A DNA stretch of 64,000 bases from Pohlia nutans (GCA_022496805.1 CM040094.1:4797501-4861500), one strand, 5' to 3'; positions 21,945-34,966 are shown, counted from the first letter of the stretch. Numbers and translations: made by a program. The notes: generated by a model not told the origin, from the letters alone.

Positions 21945-22975
21945 GCATTCTACTTTAGCGGGATTGTAGGAAGAGCAACATGTTTCTTGAAGAGCAGACC
22001 AAAAGAATTAGTCATAAGGAGATGCAATTGGCGGGTGACACCTCGTTGGCTTGGCTTGGCTACCACTCGGCTTAATTTCCACCCCTCCAGCTCAGCTTCC
22101 GCACCTGCCATGTCAGCATCATGGTGTCCAGCTCCACACCTATGCATGGCCTTGTCATGTCTTCAATCCCACATGTTGATGGTTTTCATTTGGTAGGCTG
22201 CCCTTGATGACTTCCACATTCCAACATGAATGCACTCAACCCTGCATAGGGGACAAGTAGGGTTTGAAACCCACTCTAACCAACGTTTGTAAAATAATCT
22301 TAAATTTGTCTTTTCTATAATAAAAAATATCATTTAAATACAAGAAGAAAGGAAATTAGAGAAAATTTGAAACGATTTTAGTTCAATTTGAAAACTCTTA
22401 ACTTGTGGGGAAAAAATAAATAAAAAACATAGGACATCTCACATGATGATGAATGGGAACCAAAAATTCAGTGTAAATCTTGACGTTTTGAAATTCTTGT
22501 AGAAATTATAATTTTTTTAATAATCTACCAACATTTCTCACCATTTTAGGAACTTCGATTAAAATCTCTCAGATGTCATTTGAGCATGTTTAACAACTTA
22601 CTCCAAACCTATGTTACTTCATAACTAATGATAAAAACAAACGTTGGTAATACGTGTTCACAATTTGTTGTAGAAGCTATATACAACATAAGAGATTCTC
22701 ATGGTATACATAGAATGTGTAGTTCCAACTTGTTGCACAATTAAAGAGGGTTGAGTTTAGGTTTGCACTTGCATAGTTATTGGATAGAAGTAATTTTAGA
22801 TCGATTTAAATGATTATTTAGAAAAACATCAAAATATGAATCAAATGAGGATAGTTGGGTAGGACATTGTCAAAAAAAATTCTTTAGACGATTAGTCACA
22901 CTCCTATGCAAGAAGCTTGTAAATGCTTCATGTTCTAGTATATGTGGCAAACTTTGGTAAGACATGGAAGTGTGG
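21945..22975. other. Spacer, nothing recognised
   Basis: Contains a short GC-richer stretch (22030-22200) with overlapping open frames in both directions. No recognised protein. Confidence 0.35.
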
Positions 22976-22979
22976 CTAA

Positions 22980-23491
22980 GAGCATCTGCACCTATGTCCT
23001 TAAAGAATTTGGCACACTCAATAATTAAATGAAAAATGCTAAAGGCCCCTTCAAATATGCATCCTAACCCTTCAATCATAGCGTGTTAAAAATTTGGCCT
23101 TTCAAATCTAATTTTAGTTGACTATAATCCACATTCTAATTGTGATTGGTCCATTGACTATTTGATGTGCAATTTTGGTGTTTGAGGGGCGTTTGAGGAT
23201 GGCATAATATCCATTAATCCTTGTTGAACTACACCTTTTACATTGTAGCAACATTGTAAAAAACTACCAACAATATAATTCAACTCTCCAACCCTCTCTG
23301 TTTGGCTCAACTGAAGTTAAAGAAAATTCTCAACAATTCCTCCAATCCCTTGATAGATGCTTGAGATTTTAGAGGTGAACAATAGGGAGTAGAATAAAAT
23401 TATGGGAGGGAGGAAGTAAGTTGAAGGGCTCTTCAAATGTAAATGAATAATTTGAGTGAGTTAGCTTTAGCATGCATGGATGCAGATGCTC
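22980..23491. mobile_element. Tourist/PIF-Harbinger-like MITE (512 bp)
   Basis: Terminal inverted repeats GAGCATCTGCA and TGCAGATGCTC are flanked by a 3-bp duplication TAA (22977-22979 and 23492-23494). A TWA duplication and GAGCATCT-like ends are typical of Tourist elements. Confidence 0.75.
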
Positions 23492-23817
23492 TAAAGACTG
23501 CAAAATCAATGCTAAAGCAAAGACCAAAAATACCAAACACATCCTCAATGGACACCACTGAAACTCGGAGATAAATTGATATAGGAATGCTATATTTGCC
23601 ACAAGGACTAGTATGAAAGTTAGTTGAAGATCTTACGAGCAAAATATTGATAACTTTAACTAGCTGGTTTCTTTCTCTTGCCGGCGGTGATTCCGTCTGG
23701 TGATGTGTATTTTGTTCGTTGCAATGAAATGTGTGTCATTATGTTTTTTTAAATTTTAAATTTAAAAAAATTAAAGAGCGTGGCAATAAATAAATAAACA
23801 ATGGGACATCTACTGTA

Positions 23818-24798
23818 TAGTGGGGTCCAAGGTAGAATGGCGTTTTTGATTTCGCTTGAGAAAAATTTCAGTACTGCCAACTTTGAAAGCCTCCCGAGAG
23901 CTCAAAAATTGGTATTTTACCACGAAAATTTTACCGAAGACTTATCTTGAAGTTAGTTATATATACGCCAAATTTCAAGGCAAAAAGATTCACCAAAACA
24001 AAGTTATTCAAAATCTACCAACAATGGTAGCTGTGGAAATGTTTTCACTGCTGCCAACTTTGACAGCCTCCCAGAAATTGATTTTTTTTTTTTTGCCATG
24101 AATTTCTTGTAACAAAAACGTCTTTATGTTAATATTACATGGTAAAAATTTCAAGGCCAAAAGATTAATACAAAAGAAGAAATTAACAATCTACCAACAT
24201 GTGTAATTGTGGGAAACAATGGGGGAAACTTTGCTACCAACTTTGACACCCTCCCAACGGTTGTGAAATTGTCTATTTACCATGAAATTTTTGGCACAAC
24301 ATGCTCTTTATGATAACAACATTCATGCCAAATTTCAAGGTCAAAAAATCTATACAAAGAAAAATATTTACAATCTACCAATGTGTGTAGTTTCCCCCAT
24401 TGTTTCCCACAACTACACATGTTGGTAGATTGTTAATATCTTTTTTTATATTAATCTTTTGGCCTTGAAATTTTTATCATGTGTCATTAACATAAAGAAG
24501 TTATTTTTCCAAGAATTTCATGGCAAAAAAGAAAATCAATCTTCGGGAGGCTGTCAAAGTTGGCAGCAGTGAAAACATTTCCACAGCTACCAATGTTGGT
24601 AGATTTTGAATAACTTTTTTTCGGTGAATCTTTTGGCCTTGAAATTCGGCATACATATAATGAACTTGAAGATAAGTCTTTGGGAACAATTTCGTGGTAA
24701 AATACCAATTTTTGAGCTCTCGGGAGGCTTTCAAAGTGGGCAGACTTGATTTTTTTCCCTGAGAAACCAAAAACGCCATTCTACCTTGGACCCCACTG
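23818..24798. mobile_element. Modular foldback element D (0.98 kb, TA-flanked)
   Basis: The inverted ends are TAGTGGGGTCCAAGG at the left and, in reverse complement, CAGTGGGGTCCAAGG at the right, with TA at 23816-23817 and 24799-24800. Module order is alpha (from about 23874), beta (24051), gamma (24234), inverted beta, inverted alpha. A 153-residue minus-strand frame spans two modules but is a consequence of their similarity. Confidence 0.87.
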
Positions 24799-24800
24799 TA

Positions 24801-27677
24801 CTTGCATGGTGGGCATCCCAGCATTGTTTGTTGTTTCAATGTTTTTAACTTTTTGTGTGATACCTTGGACTCTTTATTGACACCATGGATACTTGATTTC
24901 TTGGCAAAGAATTGTTCACTTGACCATTCTGAGTTTCTGACACAATCATGTACCTTAGCCATTGTGAAAACTCGTTCATGCAGCTATTGACCTCATCGAG
25001 TTTTCACAAGCGCCATCCCATCAGACAGAAGCTTTTATGACTGAAATGCTGAGAACTGTATGAGGTTGTGCAATCATTGTTATAAGGTGTGCTCATTTGC
25101 ATAAAATCATGTGGCCCCAATACCTCACTGTAGATATGTTTACTCCATATGAACCCATTATGTTTTAAACTTTTTAAATTTTATTTTATTTTTAGAAAAA
25201 TAACAAGGAAAACCTGTTTTTTTACTTTGAAAAAAAAGAAAGAGGTGCTCTATGTGTGGTGGTATTTGTGTTTGAAAAAACCATGATATTTTTGCACAAT
25301 TTGTCATTTTTTTGGTTTCTTGTTATCGATAGATTGTTTACTTTAGCATTCTTGCATTTGAATTGTTTTTTTTTTTTTTATACCTTCAAAATAGAAAACC
25401 AATGGAAATGATTTCTGATTTATGAATTCTCCTCGTTAAGAGCTTCATTTTTGTTCAAAATATAAGAGCATCGCCACCCTCCGCAACCCCGGGCACGGCA
25501 ATTTGGCATGTGACAGTAGTGTTGGCAAAGGCCATGATCACCCATACTGGAAGAACCGGAAGTCAGTTTCAAATGAACCGGTTCAATCAACCAAAAAACA
25601 AATTCAAATTTGAAACCACAGTCAAGCTAATTACCATTTAAAATTTCAAGAACTTTTTTTATTTTCTAGTTATAAACAAAGGCAAAAATCGTAGTAGCTA
25701 TATGAAAAGCCGGGTGAATATTGACAAGAGGCCAAAATTAGACACATTCCTCAAAATCTTCCCAAACTCTCCTCCCAACAGTCCCAACAAGCATAACATT
25801 CAATAGCCTACATGCTTAATGCCTTTCTTTCATGCACTCTGCTCATCACCTTGAGCCTCCATTTTTCCACTTAACTACACTAAATGGCGTATTTAGTGTT
25901 CAAGAAGAATTGATGTCTTTTACCACAATTCATTCAAAAATGAAGAGAAATAGTGTCCTTTAACACTACATAGTTTTTGATCTATTTATATTTCAATATG
26001 ATTTCAAGAGGAATTCAACACGAGTTTGCTAAAACTTCCCTTTTTGAGCTGACTTTTCCGTTAACTCTAGTAGAAATGGGCCAAAATTATGGGCATTCCT
26101 CAAAATCCTCCCAAACTCTGCTCCCAACAATCCCAGCAAGACAGTAGAAATGGGACGATCTTATGGTTAGTTCATTCTTGCAAGAATCAGTAAAGTGGCG
26201 GGGTGGATTGGATCATGTCAGAGTTGTCGCTGAATTCATCATGAGATTCTTGTGGCCAAGTCTGGAAATTTCAAATCCAAAGGCTGGCAGTGGGGCTCCT
26301 TTGCATGTGGAACCTCCAGAAAGAGAGGACATCAATATAACTTTGGTCGCCACTGTTGGCCTGTTCACAGTCACACTAAGAAGCTACAGCACTTGCATTG
26401 CGTTCCTGGTAAAATTTGAAAATAATATACAATATACAATGTTTCCCTTTATTTGCATCAAAAAAATAAAAAAATAAAAAAATAAAAACAATTTCTTGCG
26501 GTGTTAGAGCCTTCTTTGTCTTTTCCTGCTTTTGGTCAATGCATGTGCGTTGGTGGATCGCAAATTTCTTGTGGCACCCAAAATACATTGGAACAGCTTC
26601 TTGCATGCGTTAGGTTAAATAAATAATTTTTACATGAGCACATTGTAGCTACCAAAAGCTTACTTGACGAACGCATATTCTTTGTTGCACTTGCCTTGGG
26701 TAACTAGTGTGAATGTGCCATGTGGGAATACCTTTTTGGAACGGACTTGAGGGTGCAAACCATGTATGCTTTTTTGGTTTCCTTTTTAAAGGAAATGAAG
26801 AATTTCATTGCACAAAAACTGACCTATCATACAATTCATACATGTTATGTACACTCTATACTTTTTGGTCCTTTATGAAAGAGAAAACTAATTCTTACCA
26901 CACTACTTTTTGCTAATAGTGAGGGATGGTTTATAGTGAGGGAGGGTAATTAGTCAATGGAACAATCACAAGTAGAATGTGGGGATATAGTCAACTAAAT
27001 AATGATTTGGAGGGCCGTTTCTTAACACGTTAGAATCGAGAATCAAGAGGCATTTTGGAAGGGCCCTTTGGCAATTTTCATCTAGTTCTAGAGTGTGAGA
27101 GACTCTGGGAGGGTTGCGGTGGAGCTGTTCTTATTTGACGAGTCGTTAATGTTTGAAGTGCCCAGTTGGAGATGCTTTGCATATTGCAGCAATTAACTAT
27201 AGGATGCATCACGCCCAAGACACAAATTCTATGATGAAATCATCACACTTGAATTAAAAAACGCGGCAGCCTCTTTCTGGGAGTGGAGACAACACTTTCC
27301 TGTCTTGTGGTCCATCAACAGGCCGACGCCCTGACCCCTACAACAGTTGGTCGCCAAGCAAATGGTAGCCCCTACAAGCTGTGCTGGTGCTCTGCCCTCC
27401 ATTGCTTTGCGAATCTATTAACTCAGTGCCACAGTAAAGCAAAGCAAAGCAGCTCTCGAGGAAAAAGCTGCTACAGTAATACAATTGTTTATGATTGTTT
27501 CCATTTGGACTGTGGATGGAATCAATCATAAACAATTTACATCATGATATCACAAAGCTCGTTTTGTTTTGGCAATATCAAAACTCATGATGTGTTGTTT
27601 TTCTTTCAACCCCAGTTGGGCATGGTGAGTGCACATGACCTTGATGTGAAAAAAAATCAAGTGCAGAAATCAAGCAT
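24801..27677. other. 2.9-kb spacer, no gene recognised
   Basis: A direct repeat of about 50 bp (cattcctcaaaatcttccca, then cccaacagtcccaacaag) occurs at about 25747-25797 and 26092-26140. A frame at 26163-26477 has a plausible first half, but I cannot name it. 26935-27190 resembles a decayed MITE. No gene is supported. Confidence 0.35.
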
Positions 27678-27681
27678 TTAA

Positions 27682-27901
27682 CCCTTAAAAGGACAAAGAA
27701 ACCCAAATGGGTTCCATGTGTTTTGAGTAGGTCCTACATGAACTTCCTTTTTGTTTTAATATTTTTTTTATCGATTAATACATGTAATGTTCTTCACTAA
27801 TTTTGGTGATATAAAATTCGATCCTATTTTAGTAATATTTTTTACAATATGATCGATTGAATTTGACATTTTAAAACCGTGAATTCTTGATCCTTTAGGG
27901 G
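27682..27901. mobile_element. TTAA-flanked MITE T7 (220 bp)
   Basis: The left end CCCTTAAAAGGAC and the right end CCTTTAGGGG are flanked by TTAA (27678-27681 and 27902-27905). Its interior matches T5 in inverted orientation. Confidence 0.85.
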
Positions 27902-28078
27902 TTAAATTTGTGGAACATCACACTCACAGTTAGGAGTTGGGGAGGAAAGCACTTTGATGAATGATTGATTTGATTGCGTGTAAACCTTTGAAACTAAAGC
28001 TAGCCCTCACATTTTCTAGGAATCTAACATTCTGCAGGACTCCAAGCCCTTGCTTTTGGAATACATTTTAACCCATAA

Positions 28079-28260
28079 CATAAGGTTCTTTAGCCCCTTT
28101 CTGGAACACCTTACGACTATTCCCGAATCATTGTAGGAGATAACTAAATCCTGACAAGTCTACGTCATTTTTAGTTGAAGGTTGGATGGCGAGACATTGT
28201 ATTTAATGCTAAAGCTTCTACATTGCTATTGTTGAAAACATTGTGCTCAAGGTTCATGAT
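28079..28260. mobile_element. CATAAGG MITE, decayed copy
   Basis: Begins cataaggttctttagcccc and shares taatgctaaagcttctac with 21630-21833. The right end is degenerate. Confidence 0.6.
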
Positions 28261-28651
28261 CGGGAGAGGCACTCCCTTGTATATTTTGCATACACCTGCG
28301 ATAATGACCTATTTATTTGGGGGGTTATTTACCTTGCAAAAGATATTATAAGGTGATGGTATTTTACATGTAAAAAGCCTGAGAATATTATATGTGATGG
28401 TATTTTACATGTAAACATATTTCATTTTTTAAAAATCCCTTATTTTACATGTACATCTTTTACAAAATTTATCTACAATGAATATATCAGACCCTATTTT
28501 TTATCGCACGTTTCTAAAAAAATTTCCAGTGAACCCCCCGAGGGTTCATGCCATTAGACTGCAACATTCAAAGTTAATGCTTCTATTTTAAGGGTTGAGG
28601 ATGCTTAATATAGGACATAGGAGTATTGAGAAGCTACTCCCAAAACCATAC

Positions 28652-28805
28652 ACTGGTAAAAAAGGATGGGCTTTGGGCATCCAGTAACAAGTACCAAAGC
28701 ATGGTGTCCCATGTCACTATTGAAATCAAGTTAGTTCAAATAGTGGCCTTGGACACCATACTTTGACACTATTCCGTAGTACCCAAGAGCACCTTTCTAC
28801 TAGAG
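28652..28805. mobile_element. Decayed CACTA-type MITE
   Basis: The left end CACTGGTAAAAAAGG and right end CCTTTCTACTAGAG are imperfect inverted repeats of the CACTAGTAGAAAAGG type. The interior repeats ggtgtcc and ggacacca phrases seen at 37400-37790 and 42455. Confidence 0.55.
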
Positions 28806-29058
28806 ATACTCCGGCAAAGCCTAGACTATCCCAAGGGGACAAAGCCAACAAACTCTTCATTCACGCCGATTCTAGAAGGAACTGGTCAGAGGTCTTCTTC
28901 TCAGTCTTGAAAGAAACATATAGGATTCTTAAAATATAGATAAAATTTTATAGAATTACTTAGCTCTGAATTTAACTTGTACAGAAGTTCAAAATGGATG
29001 TTTGGTCAGAAGGTAAAGCAAACAGAGACTATATAATGAATGTCGCAGCCCTCCTTAA

Positions 29059-29612
29059 CCCGTAAACGTCCAACCGTCCATAATGTGGACAATGTACAAA
29101 ATCAATCACAAATTTTTTATCCGTCATCGATTTTTAGTAGTGAGGATTTTTTACTATAGATTTTATTGTAAGTTAGCTTCATGCATGTGTGATCCGACCC
29201 ATTAGGAAGGGGATGCTTTGTGAAAATTTTATGCCTCATTTCATGTTGTAGTGATTCACTCAAATTTTTGAAGATTTCAGTGCGAAAAGTGCTCTTAAAA
29301 AAGTCAACTCACGAAATTAAGCAAGCTAAAAATCTCCAAAAATCACTACACTTAAAGTGTTACATTTCAACCAATCACAACTAATTTATGTACAAATTGT
29401 CAATATCTTATTCATAATCAAATTACAAAAGAATTTTCAATTGTAAGTTTCAAATTTTATACAAATATGTTGGTGCCAGCAGTCATAGATCTAACAATAT
29501 GGATAGAATCAAAAATTCATAATGTACAAGTTTTATTCATATTAATATCAAATTCAAAAATACCCCTCTTTGAAATTCTCCAAATCTGAAGAAAACTGAA
29601 GACGTTTAGGGG
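29059..29612. mobile_element. TTAA-flanked element T8 (554 bp)
   Basis: The left end CCCGTAAACGTCC and right end GACGTTTAGGGG are flanked by TTAA (29055-29058 and 29613-29616). It is a full-length relative of T1 and T3. Confidence 0.85.
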
Positions 29613-29616
29613 TTAA

Positions 29617-31200
29617 AGTAAATGCAAGTAAATGCTTGCTTTAACCTTATATTCCTCAATCCATATAGGAATGTCGCAATCCTCCTTAATCATGAAAAAA
29701 ACAGGAGGAAGAAGACATTATTCATCATAAACAGCACAAAATAATAGTTCAACAATAATAAAATATTGTGAGTGGGCTTTTCAAATTTGTCTCAAGACAG
29801 AGGAAACTTTCCAACACCATCATGATGGCTAAGATAGTGAACAGCACCTAAGTTAAAGTGCCCCATGCTTGGATCACAAAAGTGGGGATTTCCAATACAA
29901 GAAGTGGGATACCTCACCTTTTGCAGTTTCACATTACGGCCACGCAGCCAAGAAAAAAATCTGGTGAAGTTTTGCCAGAATCTAACCTGATTTTGGGAGT
30001 GGCTAAAAAAAAAGCAAAAAGTGGTTGAAATCGTCAAAGTCTTCTCAAGAAAATATTGAAATCGCCACTGTTTGCATGAAAATATCATGTAATAGATAAT
30101 TTTATGGATCGACATATATACATTTCAGGATGATTCTATCCATTTTTTCCTTACTTAGCTACATTCTAGGATATGTGTCACTACCAACGGAAAAACAAAA
30201 AATTAGACAGGGTGTGGTTGCAGTCTAGGTTCTTTGTGACCTGCAATGGCAACCAGTTGGTGTGATCGCTACGCCGGCCCAAAGTTGGCCAATTTGCTTA
30301 GCTTGCAAACTTGTAGTTTAGTTATATACCGAAAAAAATTTAAATATCCCTCGCCTTGGTTCTCTATGGTGTTTCTCTTCTTTCAACGGAATAAAAGCAT
30401 CCGGTTGTTTCAAAAAAAAAAAAAAAAACTTGGTTGCAGCCACCTTTCTAGTAGAGTAGACATACCCATTCACCCAACACCCAAATCTGCCTTTATGTAC
30501 ATGGTGATGGGTATGTCTCACGACGGAAAATTCATTCATTTCAGTACTTTCATCCTCTAAAATTTGGCAAATTGATTTTTTGGGGGAGGCTCTTGATGAA
30601 TTCATTCATAAATTTACGACAGAATATTTTGGTGAAACGTTGCCCCGGGAAAAAAAAAAAAATCACTGCCGCCGCGAGATGGATAAATAGAATCTGCCAT
30701 TGCCAATGAGATCTAGTCTTGGAGGGGGATTGATATATGGGCGGAGAGCTTCTAATTTTACTCATACTTGCACATGGGGCGCAAACATCCACGAGCCTGT
30801 ACGTGCAGCAGGCTCCAATTTCCAAGTAGGAATAAGTAGCGGCCCTGAGTGCTTGATCATCCATCATGAGCGACATGAGAATTGTAGCCGAGTTTTGGGA
30901 CCATCTGACTGTAGGGCGGGTCAGATGTCATGATTTGAAGTTGGGAACACCGATTGAGTTCGGTGGCACTCACGTGGTAACATTGACTCAAACACCATGA
31001 CGAGGGTCTAGTTTGGAGGTGATGGGAAAAAGTAAAAAAGAAAGATTTTATTTTATTTTATTTTATTTTTCCTTCTTCTTCTTGGTGTATATGACACTTG
31101 GTGCATGTGACATATGCCAAAATGTCACACAATCTGGTGTGAAAAATTTGGTTAAGGATGGAATCTACCCTTCATAAACCACCATGGGTATCACGGTATA
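29617..31200. other. Spacer, no gene recognised
   Basis: Mixed sequence with poly-A runs (30411-30428, 30651-30662). Overlapping short frames on both strands have no recognisable domain. Confidence 0.35.
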
Positions 31201-31398
31201 TCAAAATCACCATCTCGGGTTGCACTGTACATTATGTTTGAGAATCACGTGCGTTCATGACTCCCTCTACAAACCCCCATGTATACGAGGGGTTATATGT
31301 ATAAAAACCTCTCCCCTTGTCCGGTGGGCATCGGATCATTGGCATTACAAACGGACACTTCATTCACGCCGGCCCCTTGCTAAAAAGGGACTGGAGTT

Positions 31399-31400
<2 letters not shown>

Positions 31401-31467
<67 letters not shown>
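31401..31467 (+). repeat. (TATC)n microsatellite
   Basis: About 16 tetranucleotide units with one interruption (tatt). Confidence 0.97.
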
Positions 31468-31547
31468 AAAAGCCTCATTTGTACACAAGTCTATTATGTC
31501 CTAAATACATGTTTAATGTAAGTATAGATTAATATTTTCATCTTTAA

Positions 31548-32485
31548 CCCCTAAATTTCCTTGTGTTTTTGGGAGCTTGAAAACTCAAAACTGTGATTTT
31601 CTACCTCTATGTACTCCCGGGGATGTGAACCAAGTTTTTTTTACTTCTTTTAGAATTCCAACCGTAAGATCTTGTACTTAAGCCTATTAATAGCTACTGT
31701 TTCAAAAATTGACCGTTGGATGTTTATCATTTGCAAGATCATAACATCCAAAGTTTGTGCAAAAGTTTTTCAGGGCATTGCTTGGGAGGCATTGTCTCCA
31801 TAGTGCAAAGGGGGACTTGAAGATTGTTACTCCAAACATTTTGCTCATATTTATTTCCATGTAGATAACTAAGTTGGGTACGCTCATGCAAAATTTTAGA
31901 GACTCATTACGCGTTTCAAACCTTCATCCAAATTAATTTCCGGAAGTAGGTATAAAAATGGCAATTTGGTGAAACATGCATCACATTAATTGTATTTTAT
32001 TTTTGGAAAAAATGAACGGTGATTAGGTACCTCTATGATTTTATAAAATTTAGGCGAAATTATTTTTAAAAAATTTCAAAATCTCAAATTTTGACAAATT
32101 TTGAAAGAAATGGATGTGAAATTACAAAAAACCTTGGAGGTTGCTGTTCTTTATTTTGGAGGTTGCCCTTGTCAAGCCAAGAATATATCAACATGGGTCA
32201 CTTCAAATTCTGAGCCTAAATGTGGTGAAGAGCATGTCTCCAAAAAAAAAATTTGAAAAAATGATTATAATAAAAAGTTTTTTTCTGCCCCAGTTGGGCT
32301 TGAAACCAAAAATTTCAATAAAAAATTATAAAATCCGAATTTGACTTTGTACTTTTTACCCCACACACCTTGTATGTATGACCACGCCCACGCCAAATTA
32401 TAGTCTAAAATTCTTAATTTAGACCTTCCATCTAAACTGCCCGAAACAACAAAAAGCCATTTTGGCTTTTAAGGGCCTTTAGGGG
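31548..32485. mobile_element. TTAA-flanked element T9 (938 bp), nested in M3
   Basis: The left end is CCCCTAAATTTCC and the right end CCTTTAGGGG, with TTAA at 31544-31547 and 32486-32489. The interrupted host copy can be compared with the unoccupied site at 40996-40999. No transposase frame. Confidence 0.9.
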
Positions 32486-32589
32486 TTAAATATGTTTATT
32501 GTATGTATATGTAATACAACAATGTTCAAATTAATATCCCTTCTGTGCACTCACGTATACTTGTACGTATTTAGTATAGTGCACCCCTA

Positions 32590-32738
32590 TAGATCACCAT
32601 ATACTGTGGGTGGGTGGATGGCATGGGTACATTCATCCATTTGGACAAATCCTCATCTATTTTAGCAAATTTTCATCCACACTAGATAGAAAAGCCTCTC
32701 GTAAATACCTGGGCTACATTATATGGTGATTTTGGTGT
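32590..32738. mobile_element. MITE N2 (uninterrupted relative of N1)
   Basis: Ends atcaccatata and tatatggtgattttggtg. It shares gggtacattcatccattt and aaagcctctcgtaaatac with N1. Confidence 0.7.
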
Positions 32739-32744
32739 AGTGAG

Positions 32745-34510
32745 TTGTTTTTTGAGGTTCACAAAGTAGAATCAACATGGTGAAGATTTGTGAGAAATAT
32801 AGTGATTTATGTCACATTGATAATGTAGGATAAACAATTCTTTTTTTGTGCCGCTGAGAATTAGAGGGACAGATTGAGGTGCCTATATCCTGATCATATT
32901 CAATGGCTCTCACCCTCCCCGGTGAATTTCAGTGGTAGGGTGGGCATACTCACCTCTGAACTTGTTTCCTGTAAATCCTGCTGACACAAGAAATATGATC
33001 TTTTATACTTGTGTACCAATATGAGCAGAACTTACGTTGATAGTGTAAGGTAATACAAGCCTGCACGATGACAAGGCACGTTAATTTGCTTCCATTCTTA
33101 TTAAAATAAAGTGTCTTGAAAGTAAGAAATGGTCTCCTGATGCCATCAAATTGTATCATATAAAAGTTCTCACCATTGAGTCTGGAAGAGTAAATCACAC
33201 CCACTTTGGGAATACTTGAAGCATATTTTACACACGCGCACACATGCATAATGTGCTATGAAAAAGGTGTTGTTCGTGACACTTTTTTGACACTAGATTG
33301 TGAAAAACAATTTCGAAAAGCGCGCCGAAAACAACACCCTTTTCTTTGGTATGTGCACTCAAAATTTGAATAAGCCGTGGAGATTTGAAGTGCTCACAAG
33401 AAATAACTTACAAGCACAATGCACAACAGCTTTGATCTGATTCTAGTCATACCAAACAAATAAAAAAAGTGCAATAAAAATCCTCCTCACTTTTGACACT
33501 GATTTCCATTGCCTTGACACATGGAAGCAACCGAAGATCATACACGGCCTTGTCACAGCTCTTGTGAAAGAATCCCAGTCAGACCAAGTCAATATCTAGT
33601 TGGCTTGACGGCATGCCTGATACACTAAAAAAAGAACTGACACGTGTCATCTTGTGATTGGGTTAGTGCGACGTGGACCCTCAAACATCTGACGTGGACA
33701 TCCAATTTCAGGACAAGGCTGTTGAATCTATCGGAAAGCATGAGGAATTTGCAGGGACTCCTTTCAGAATGGGTGACTGGACAAATTAAAAGCAGTTGTA
33801 CTTCCACACAGTTAGTTCTAGAAAAATCTGAAGAAAGGAAAATCAAGACTAATTTGCAATTGAGGTGATTGAAGGATTTCTCCATATCGAATTTCTCTCA
33901 CCAAAGTGGATGCCATTTTAGATCAACAGATCCTCCAATTTTCTTCATATCACCTACTTAGATATGATATGAGCCGCATTTTTGATAAAAAATCTCTCAA
34001 ATTGTTAATTAATTGAGCACTATGTAAGCAACATCCAATACATTCCCCTTAATTTGCATTAGTTTTGTCACGTTAGGCACTATTTTCCAACTTAACGTTG
34101 TATTGATGTTGATTGAGACCAATGTCGAATCCAGTGTCAAATATGTTAAACAACTTGGATGAAATATTCTCAAATATTTTAAATATGTTCTAAGAATACA
34201 CTTATGTGACAGTTACTAATTGTCTTTTATTGTTTGACACTTTGTCTAGTGGTTGAGTAAGAAAACCCTAATTGGCTTGTCCTAAAAACGGGGTGAAAAC
34301 ATTGTAGAAACATTAATTATGAATAAGGGTGTGAGAGTTCAAGACATGTGTTTAGAAAACAGAGGTAATTTGGGCAACACGATTTGAAATCTCTATGAGC
34401 AGGTGAGTACTTGAGATGAGATTCTAGGGTTCAAAATCACATGGGACCGGATTTGGAAACAAACAATAGAATTGCATGCTTGAAATTGCAACCCCTAATT
34501 TGAAGCAATC
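32745..34510. other. Spacer with one exon-like frame
   Basis: 33258-33360 holds a small decayed MITE (ggtgttgttcgtgacac pairing with aaaacaacaccc). 33670-33789 is an exon-like frame described separately. Nothing else is supported. Confidence 0.35.
33670..33789 (+). other. Exon-like open frame, unassigned
   Basis: A 39-codon frame with acidic composition (DVDPQTSDVDIQ ... MGDWTN, then TAA) follows an acceptor-like ggttag at 33661-33666. Its first 36 bases resemble exon 3 of the plastid gene at 54600 (gacgtggacc and tctgacgtgga). It could be an exon relic or chance. No upstream exon was found. Confidence 0.2.
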
Positions 34511-34512
34511 AC

Positions 34513-34966
34513 AAGTTACAGACTTGTGTAAGGTAGACGACCTGTTTCCGATCACCTTAAGCAATTCAGCATACTTCCGGTGGAGTAACAAATAGGCAAA
34601 TAATTTTGCAGTGTAGGGAAATAGATTTGAAGAAGGTCACATATTTTTGAACAAATTTTGGGGCAATATCGAATTTACTAAGAATTTTCAAAGTGAAGAT
34701 TCTCTCCAACCCGTTCTCGCAATATAGGCTGACCTATTTCCAAGAACTGTAAAACTAGATTTCGAGAACACATGATATCATACTAACTCGGTAACAAGTT
34801 TCCATTTTAGGCGCCAACCATTCCATATTAAGAAGAAACATGTTTCCGCCACCGTTTACAAATGAATTTGAAAATAATGCAGGCCTATTCACGGAAATAG
34901 GTCGCCCTATACTGCGTGATTGGGGGCCTGATCGGAAACAGGTCGTCTACCTTACATCACCAGAGC
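34513..34966. mobile_element. Foldback element with two nested inverted-repeat pairs
   Basis: The outer pair is gtaaggtagacgacctgttt (about 34518) with aaacaggtcgtctaccttac (about 34940). The inner pair is cgcaatatagg then gacctatttcc (about 34717) with ggaaataggtcg then ccctatactgcg (about 34895). Non-coding. Confidence 0.75.

Larger units (their letters stand above)
31217..32587. mobile_element. MITE of the GGGTGCACT family (M3), split by T9
   Basis: The left part to 31547 and right part from 32486 align with M4 (40834-41103). The tandem (TATC)n expansion at 31401-31467 lies in the left part. Confidence 0.82.

Noticed and set aside
24501..24962. 153-residue minus-strand open frame in foldback D with repeated LPTL and KNWYFTTK phrases
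   Set aside because: The same phrases appear wherever two modules happen to share a frame in A, C and D. The frame crosses the element's end and has no start context or domain. It is a by-product of the modules.
25725..26150. Direct repeat pair that could suggest a tiny LTR (TRIM-like) element
   Set aside because: The copies are only about 50 bp. No TG...CA ends, primer-binding site or polypurine tract could be identified.
26163..26477. 104-residue frame with a plausible soluble first half
   Set aside because: I could not match it to a family, and it ends in a poly-A/AT run. A single short frame is not enough.
31184..31504. 106-residue frame with a Leu-Ser-Ile-Tyr repeat
   Set aside because: Created by the (TATC)n microsatellite inside MITE M3.
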